Made by a program: the position numbers and the translations under genes
Shown: piece by piece, positions 59,001 to 64,000 of the stretch
Layout: every line of letters begins with the position of its first letter
How positions within the stretch are numbered: position 1 is the stretch's first letter
Source: Gavia stellata
Taxonomy: Eukaryota > Chordata > Aves > Gaviiformes > Gaviidae
Assembly (NCBI RefSeq): GCF_030936135.1
Contig: NC_082637.1
Span: 310,001-374,000 of the forward strand
Reading direction: 5' to 3'
Length of the DNA stretch: 64,000 nucleotides
Notes under the pieces: generated by a model
Databases searched by the model: none
Seen by the model: the letters and a program-made list of their open reading frames with translations, nothing else
Told to the model about the DNA's origin: nothing

Positions 59001-59917
59001 TGTAGACTGAAGTACAAATTAAGGGTATATTAGAAACAATCTCGACACATGGGTTGTGTCAGATAACCACGGTGCAGGGAGACAGGAGGTTATAAAGCAC
59101 TTTGTTGGAATGCTGTGCTATGCGTGGCAGTCTCAAGCTTCCACACCACTGGGCCTTGTGCTTTCCATAACAAAGCAGAGATCATACTACAGCAGAGAAG
59201 GGACTGGTAAGATTCTCCACCACAGAGAATGGCTGCTGCTCGCAGCTTCCTTTTCAGACCTTCAAACTCGGTTCCACAGCACACAAATGCATACAAAACT
59301 ATGAATGAAGAGATACTACAGAAAGTTTGTTTTATGTATCTTATCTGATTGACACGGATTTTTCTATTAAATTATGTATCATCCCTCCAGCCACTTAAAC
59401 AACACTAAGGATTTTTAGACATTACACACTTTTACGTATGAGAAAAATACTATAAATACTGGCTTTTGTAGATTAGAAGAGTGGGTTGTATATTCAAGAG
59501 ACTATTGAAAACCAAGTTCACCTCTGCAGAACTATCAGCCATGCAAACTCTCAGCTCAGTAAAGTTCCAGATTTGCTTGCCAAAGACCCTGAAAGACAGC
59601 AGACTTCACGTACATGCATTCTCAGTAGCCTGCTGTGTTTTATGCATGCCGGATAGCCTAAACTGTTTGGCCTATCTATGTATCTAAATTCCTGATTAAT
59701 TTGAATGAATGGGCACTGGCTTTTATACAATCAAGAAAAGAAATTCAACTAACGTTTTTTGTTGGTTTATATTCTGTTTCTAAATAAATAAAAGTAGAAC
59801 TTACGAGCATGTATAAACCTTCCTAATGCCTTTGTGCTTGATACGATTGTGACGACATAAACTATGGGATGAACTGAAAGATTTGTCACATTGTCGACAT
59901 GGATGTTTCTTCATTTG
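55536..59917 (-). CDS. ZNF532: Zinc finger protein 532, last three coding exons (partial; 5' part beyond the right edge)
   Basis: This is the C-terminal part of a large nuclear C2H2 zinc-finger protein of the ZNF532/ZNF592/ZNF687 group, known as partners of ZMYND8 in a chromatin complex. The exons are 59805-59917, 57872-58019 and 55536-56030, with consensus splice sites and matching phase. Five fingers are readable: CRQCDKSF...[12 protein letters not shown]...H (split across an intron), CAVCGF...H, CRECGLCY...H and [21 protein letters not shown]. The protein ends [12 protein letters not shown]. The text closely matches human ZNF532 as I recall it, including [20 protein letters not shown]. The upstream exons, with most of the protein, are not in the window. 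Confidence 0.95.
56031..57871 (-). other. ZNF532: ZNF532 terminal intron, carrying a CR1
   Basis: This 1,841-base intron is AT-rich apart from the CR1 fragment at about 56903-57455, which has the same orientation as the gene. Confidence 0.88.
56903..57455 (-). mobile_element. CR1 LINE fragment in a ZNF532 intron
   Basis: The plus strand is the reverse complement of the CR1 3' end, beginning with AATAGAG-type tail remnants and CAGTTGGAAGGGAC. It then follows almost the same text as the 24.9 kb copy (CTTAAACACTGACAG, GGAAGCCTGTTTCAGGGTTT, CTCCTCAGAGGACATGCC). It has the same orientation as the host gene. Confidence 0.93.
57872..58019 (-). CDS. ZNF532: ZNF532 second-last coding exon
   Basis: The acceptor is TTTATGTAG. 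The exon encodes [20 protein letters not shown], then [13 protein letters not shown] and an acidic linker ending KEDAK. It ends in phase 0 at AAG/GTAATC. Confidence 0.94.
58020..59804 (-). other. ZNF532: ZNF532 intron between the second- and third-last exons
   Basis: This 1,785-base AT-rich intron holds a duplicated GTAC-rich unit at 58356-58404. No exon was recognised. Confidence 0.85.
58356..58404. repeat. Duplicated GTAC-rich 19-base unit
   Basis: CTGTACATTCTGTACTGTA at 58356-58374 recurs with one change at 58386-58404. The block contains six GTAC tetramers, so it is highly self-complementary. It lies in a ZNF532 intron. Confidence 0.85.
59805..59917 (-). CDS. ZNF532: ZNF532 third-last coding exon
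   Basis: The exon encodes [20 protein letters not shown], then [17 protein letters not shown], one complete C2H2 finger and the first Cys of the next. The acceptor is TTTTAAAG; the donor is TC/GTAAGT. It ends two bases into a Ser codon completed by the next exon. Confidence 0.93.
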
Positions 59918-62900
59918 CTTTAAAAAAAGATGAAAAATACATTAATTAAAAAAGGTCAGTAAAAGTAGTGCATGTGTCGAACATTTTAATAATCGCAAAG
60001 AAACATCACTTACCAGTGTCTAGTACTGTATCTTCAAGTACACACCACTCCTACAGCAACACTGCAGAAGTCAGAGGACCTGAACCTCTTTCAAAGCAGT
60101 GTGGCTGGCATGAGTTACACACACATCTATCACCAGTTGTAAACCAGTGTCAGACTACGGATGAAGTGAATTTCTTCCACCAAAGAAGCAAAGAAGATCA
60201 GTGGATTATTTCTGCATCACTAAAGGCAGTACGGTGAGAGATCTGCTTTCACTGCAAAACAACCTTTCCCTTCCCATTCACCAAACTACAGAGCTGCAGC
60301 TGCTGACAGAGAGCTTATCAGTCACCTACAAGGAGGGGTATAGAGCACATAATAAGGACCAAAGCAAAACGTCACTGACACACTAACAGGGCTCAGAAAA
60401 GTAACGAAGAAATGACAGGTATGGTCCGATGCCAATTTGAGGGACATCTCTTTGGGGAATTCTGTGGGGTTTATATTACAGTTACATTACAGTGGAAGGA
60501 GAAAGAAAAGGAAGGAAGCTGAAAAGGATGGAGTGGTCTCCATCTATGTTGTTCCAGCTCCACAGGAGCTCTAGTATCTGAAGAAGTAACACCTCCAAAA
60601 CTGTGGACTATACAAGCCCCAAGAATGAATGAATGACATAGTCCCGTCCCTTAAATTCCATCAGTCCTAGAACTCAGTTCAAACAGCATATCTTATCAAC
60701 TGGAGTAGCTGCAGTAAGGAAATGGGAATATTCCCAATTAGATTTCCTGCTTCCTTTCACAGGTAACTAGATTGTTCAAGCTCGTATCTGTACTTTTTGC
60801 TGTTTTGGCATTAACAAGGAAATCGAAACAACATTTTGGAAATTAAATCCAAACACTGATGAAACAAATCTAATTGAAGACCTTTCCAGATTACTCTTCC
60901 AGTTTACTTTTCAAAAATCCCGTCAGGGCCAGGATCTCACACTCCTCATTCAGTATAATAATTCCTGCCAGAATCAAGGTGTCCTGGGTCTGAAAAAGAA
61001 ATGGATTTTATTGGAACCTCGCAAAAGAAATCTGGATCGTGTGGATCCATATTTCAAGTGCTCCAGTCTGAGGGAGAGCTCATGCCTGCTAGTCAGGTAC
61101 AAGTGAAGGAATGGCCAGTTTCATACAATCAGTCAAGTATCTAGAAGGAAAATCACATTTCTTGGATTGTTTTTTCCTGCTCTAGCAGCAATCACAGTCT
61201 TCCTTCATAGTATCAATAACATTCTCTTTCCTGCATTTATTGGGAAACTGAAAAAAACCAAATAATGTTTCAAATTATTCTACTATTCCAACTGAGGCCA
61301 CTGAGCGAAGACTTGGATCAATGCTTGAAATTGGACCCTTCTCGACTATTCTGGAGAATCCACCCAAGATCTGTCCCTATGTTCCAAAGCACCCAATAGC
61401 AAAGATTTTCTTCACAGAATAATGTCAAGGGTTTGGCTCACTTGGCTCACTTATTCTTACTTCTGAGAAAGTGACAAATTCCTAAACAACAGAGATTCAC
61501 AATAATCCACATGGACATTTTAATATGACATGTGTCACTCTCCGGTGCCTAACATTAATCAATAATAATAAAAAAGAATTCTCAATCCTAAATACTAACA
61601 AGCTCAAGCCATACAGAAATGCTTAAGGAACTGAAAAACATCCATCTTGTATTTGTGCTCTGAGTGCTGAACTTTATGTTGATGTTCGTATTCTGCCTAA
61701 TGGCTACATTGCTCAGGCACAGCTACAGACAAGCCAGTGGAGATCTGTAGTGGTGATGTCATTACTGAAAATTATAATTTACTGCAAAGTTTGGAGTGAA
61801 TAGTGGAAGGTTTGTACACAGGAAAAAGTGATGTCTGGAATGGCTAAAGGAGTAAGAACTGTTATAGTGAGATGAGAGACCTTTTGCTATCAAGACCAAC
61901 ATCACACGGCATGTGGGGGAAGGAAAGAAAAGCAATTTTGAAAGGTCGTTCATGGAAATGTGAAGCAGCCCATTAGGAAACATTATATGGTAATTTTATT
62001 GGGGCTAGTCAACATAATGCTGTTAGAGGCGCAGTGCTGTTCAACCTAGACTTCCTTTTCACGTTTAAAGGCCAATTAAAATAAAAGGAAATCAACATAT
62101 TTCGCTCTTAAATTGTTAAAGGTGAAAACCTGACAGTGTTTACAAGCAGTGCATACTCACTAATGCTAATGCATTGATCAATACATTTTGCAGTATGGTT
62201 TTGTGGTATGCTTATGACTGCAGTGCAGAATTTCTAAAATAAAATGTGAAGTCATATTAGGGCTTCTATCAAGAAACAGCCCTGCACCATACTGTACAAA
62301 CATACAAGCTCAACCAAGGCAGCCCATGTATCTTTGTCGACGCCACTGCACAGTGTAGATGCATCAAGTGCCTAGTCCGAAAAGCAGCAGGAGGACTGTG
62401 CTCAGTAGGACTCAGTCCCTCTCAGAGCACCAGGGGCACTACCTGGGGTAACCATCCATGACGCCACACTTGTTCTAAATTTGTGGGGAAGATTCTGGAT
62501 AGAGACCGAAAGAGGATTTTGGATGCATTAGTTTCTGCAATGGCAGCCAAAACCAAAAGAACTAAAAAATTAGTTCTGTAATTAGATGTAGCAGGACCTG
62601 TTGTACAGCATCTTGCCTTTACAGGAAGGAAGAGGATGTTCAATTAGATGCACAGCAAGTTGGAATTGGTAAAGCGATTCCTGCTTAGAAAACATCTGTC
62701 CTTTCACAGAAACACACTTATGCACAAGCGTTAGGAAGCTCAGCGTATGTCTACCTTGCGGGGTGCAGACATACATGATCCAGTTTCAAGCCAGGAGTTG
62801 TACAGACTTGTTAGAACCACCCTTTGTCTGGGCTAATAACATTTACTATTTTTTTTAAAACAGCACTTTTAAGATCAGGCAGAGAGTCACGCTAAGGTAG

Positions 62901-64000
62901 CTACAAATTTTCCTACCTTACAGCTGGCTTACCTTCAACCAGCTCAGGAAGAGGATACAAATAACGTGAATCTGTCTGTCTGTCTGTGTAGACGCTTCCC
63001 AATAACGTCTAGAAACTTAAGAATCTGTCCAAAGAGGATATACATGGCAATACCTCTCCTATGAATACCTCTGAATAATCCAGCCTGGGATCAGCTAAGA
63101 AGGGTTACAGCTCCAGACTTTCACTCTGATCCTGCAAAAGCAGCAATTAGAAGTTTGAAACTAATTATCTTAAAATACCTTACATGACAAGGGACTTTCT
63201 GAATAACTCATGAATTGCTTAATTGAAGTTTTTAACAAACATATTGCATAGATCATTTTAGAGTGTTTAACCCAGACCTATCATTCTTAAGAAAAACAGA
63301 CTGTAAATTAATTAGACCCATATCACATACTTGGTTATCTTATGCTCATTTCTAGTCTCTCTACAATAACATGTATCCATAAAAGTTTAGTTTTTGAATA
63401 TAGTAATTTTGAAAGCTAACAATTACTGAAAATTTTGAGAGGTCTGGAAGGGACGTAGCAACTGGTCTTTAACATCCATTTCTGAAAGACATGGAGTAGT
63501 ATCTCTGTTTGTTTTAACATATATGCTTCCCAGGCAATTTGAGGAACTGCTTGAATAGGGATAAAAAATAGTAAATAAATGTAAGCAATGGCCTTTAGGC
63601 CAGTATTTGAGTGCAACAATTATCTAGTATTTCATAATAAGGGCTGTTCTTGAGGTAACACTGCACATTCTTATTAAACATCAGAGATCGAAAGATACAT
63701 ATTTAAAGCCAATGTTTAGAAGCATTATCAATACGTTACTAACGTTATTTTACATGCCCTCTGCCACTTCGCTGTAGATGTGATCAGACTGGATATCATT
63801 CTCTAGTTAACTCTAAAGTGACAGTTTCATAGGGAGGTTGTGGTGTTTTGTTTTTAAGAATTGCATCAACGTAAAATGCATCGTGTCTTAAACTTCTTTC
63901 TGTTTGCTGGTAAAAGCACTGAGTTAGTATTTGGACTAACAGGCAAAACAGAGCGGACCAACAGTTTATATGCTGCTAAAGAGACTGATTTTGACAGAAA
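59918..64000 (-). other. ZNF532: ZNF532 intron, continuing past the right edge
   Basis: No further zinc-finger exon, other exon or recognisable repeat was found in these 4.1 kb, so this should be intronic sequence upstream of the exon at 59805-59917. A (CTGT)4 microsatellite lies near 62973-62988. Confidence 0.7.
62973..62990. repeat. CTGT microsatellite
   Basis: About four CTGT units in a row inside the ZNF532 intron. Confidence 0.8.

Noticed and set aside
1-64000. CRISPR arrays, bacterial operons, tRNA or rRNA genes, intact retroviral elements
   Set aside because: None was seen. The sequence is vertebrate nuclear DNA with CR1 fragments.

Overview
The window looks like part of a bird genome, probably from the Z chromosome. 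Four kinds of evidence support this. First, the interspersed repeats are CR1 LINE fragments, the dominant repeat of bird genomes. Second, genes are spread over spliced exons with GT-AG introns. Third, the GRP hormone read from the exons matches the chicken type of gastrin-releasing peptide. Fourth, the gene order ZNF532 - SEC11C - GRP, all on the minus strand here, is the order of human 18q21.32. The Z assignment rests on remembered chicken synteny and is inference. Two CR1 copies of a subfamily I associate with non-galliform birds (around 24.9 and 56.9 kb) hint at a neoavian species, but this was not tested.

Layout. 1-8.4 kb is intergenic: GC-rich sequence at the left edge, a MIR-like fossil near 5.4 kb, an isolated CpG island at 6.5-7.2 kb and a minus-oriented CR1 at 7.3-7.8 kb. 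8.4-14.3 kb is the complete GRP gene: three coding exons, a TATA box and a large promoter CpG island. 15-28.4 kb is intergenic, with a CR1 that itself carries a small inserted CR1 tail (20.6-21.4 kb) and further CR1 pieces. 28.4-35.0 kb is the complete SEC11C gene, with six coding exons and a TATA-less CpG-island promoter carrying two ZNF143-type motifs. 35.7-53.7 kb is intergenic, with a sense CR1, a short hAT-type DNA transposon with an intact 8-bp target duplication, and a very old CR1-like element. 53.7-64 kb is the 3' part of ZNF532: three terminal coding exons and a 3' UTR of about 1.8 kb. Its earlier exons lie beyond the right edge.

The three genes do not form a functional unit. GRP encodes a secreted amidated neuropeptide. 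SEC11C encodes a catalytic subunit of the ER signal peptidase, the enzyme class that removes signal peptides such as the one on pre-pro-GRP. ZNF532 encodes a nuclear C2H2 zinc-finger protein. Their adjacency is old synteny.

The most interesting observations are: a tandem splice donor at GRP exon 2 that, if used, puts the last exon into a second open frame resembling a known human GRP isoform; the CR1-in-CR1 nesting; the hAT-type MITE; the paired ZNF143-like motifs; and the isolated CpG island downstream of GRP. I found no convincing new biological system.
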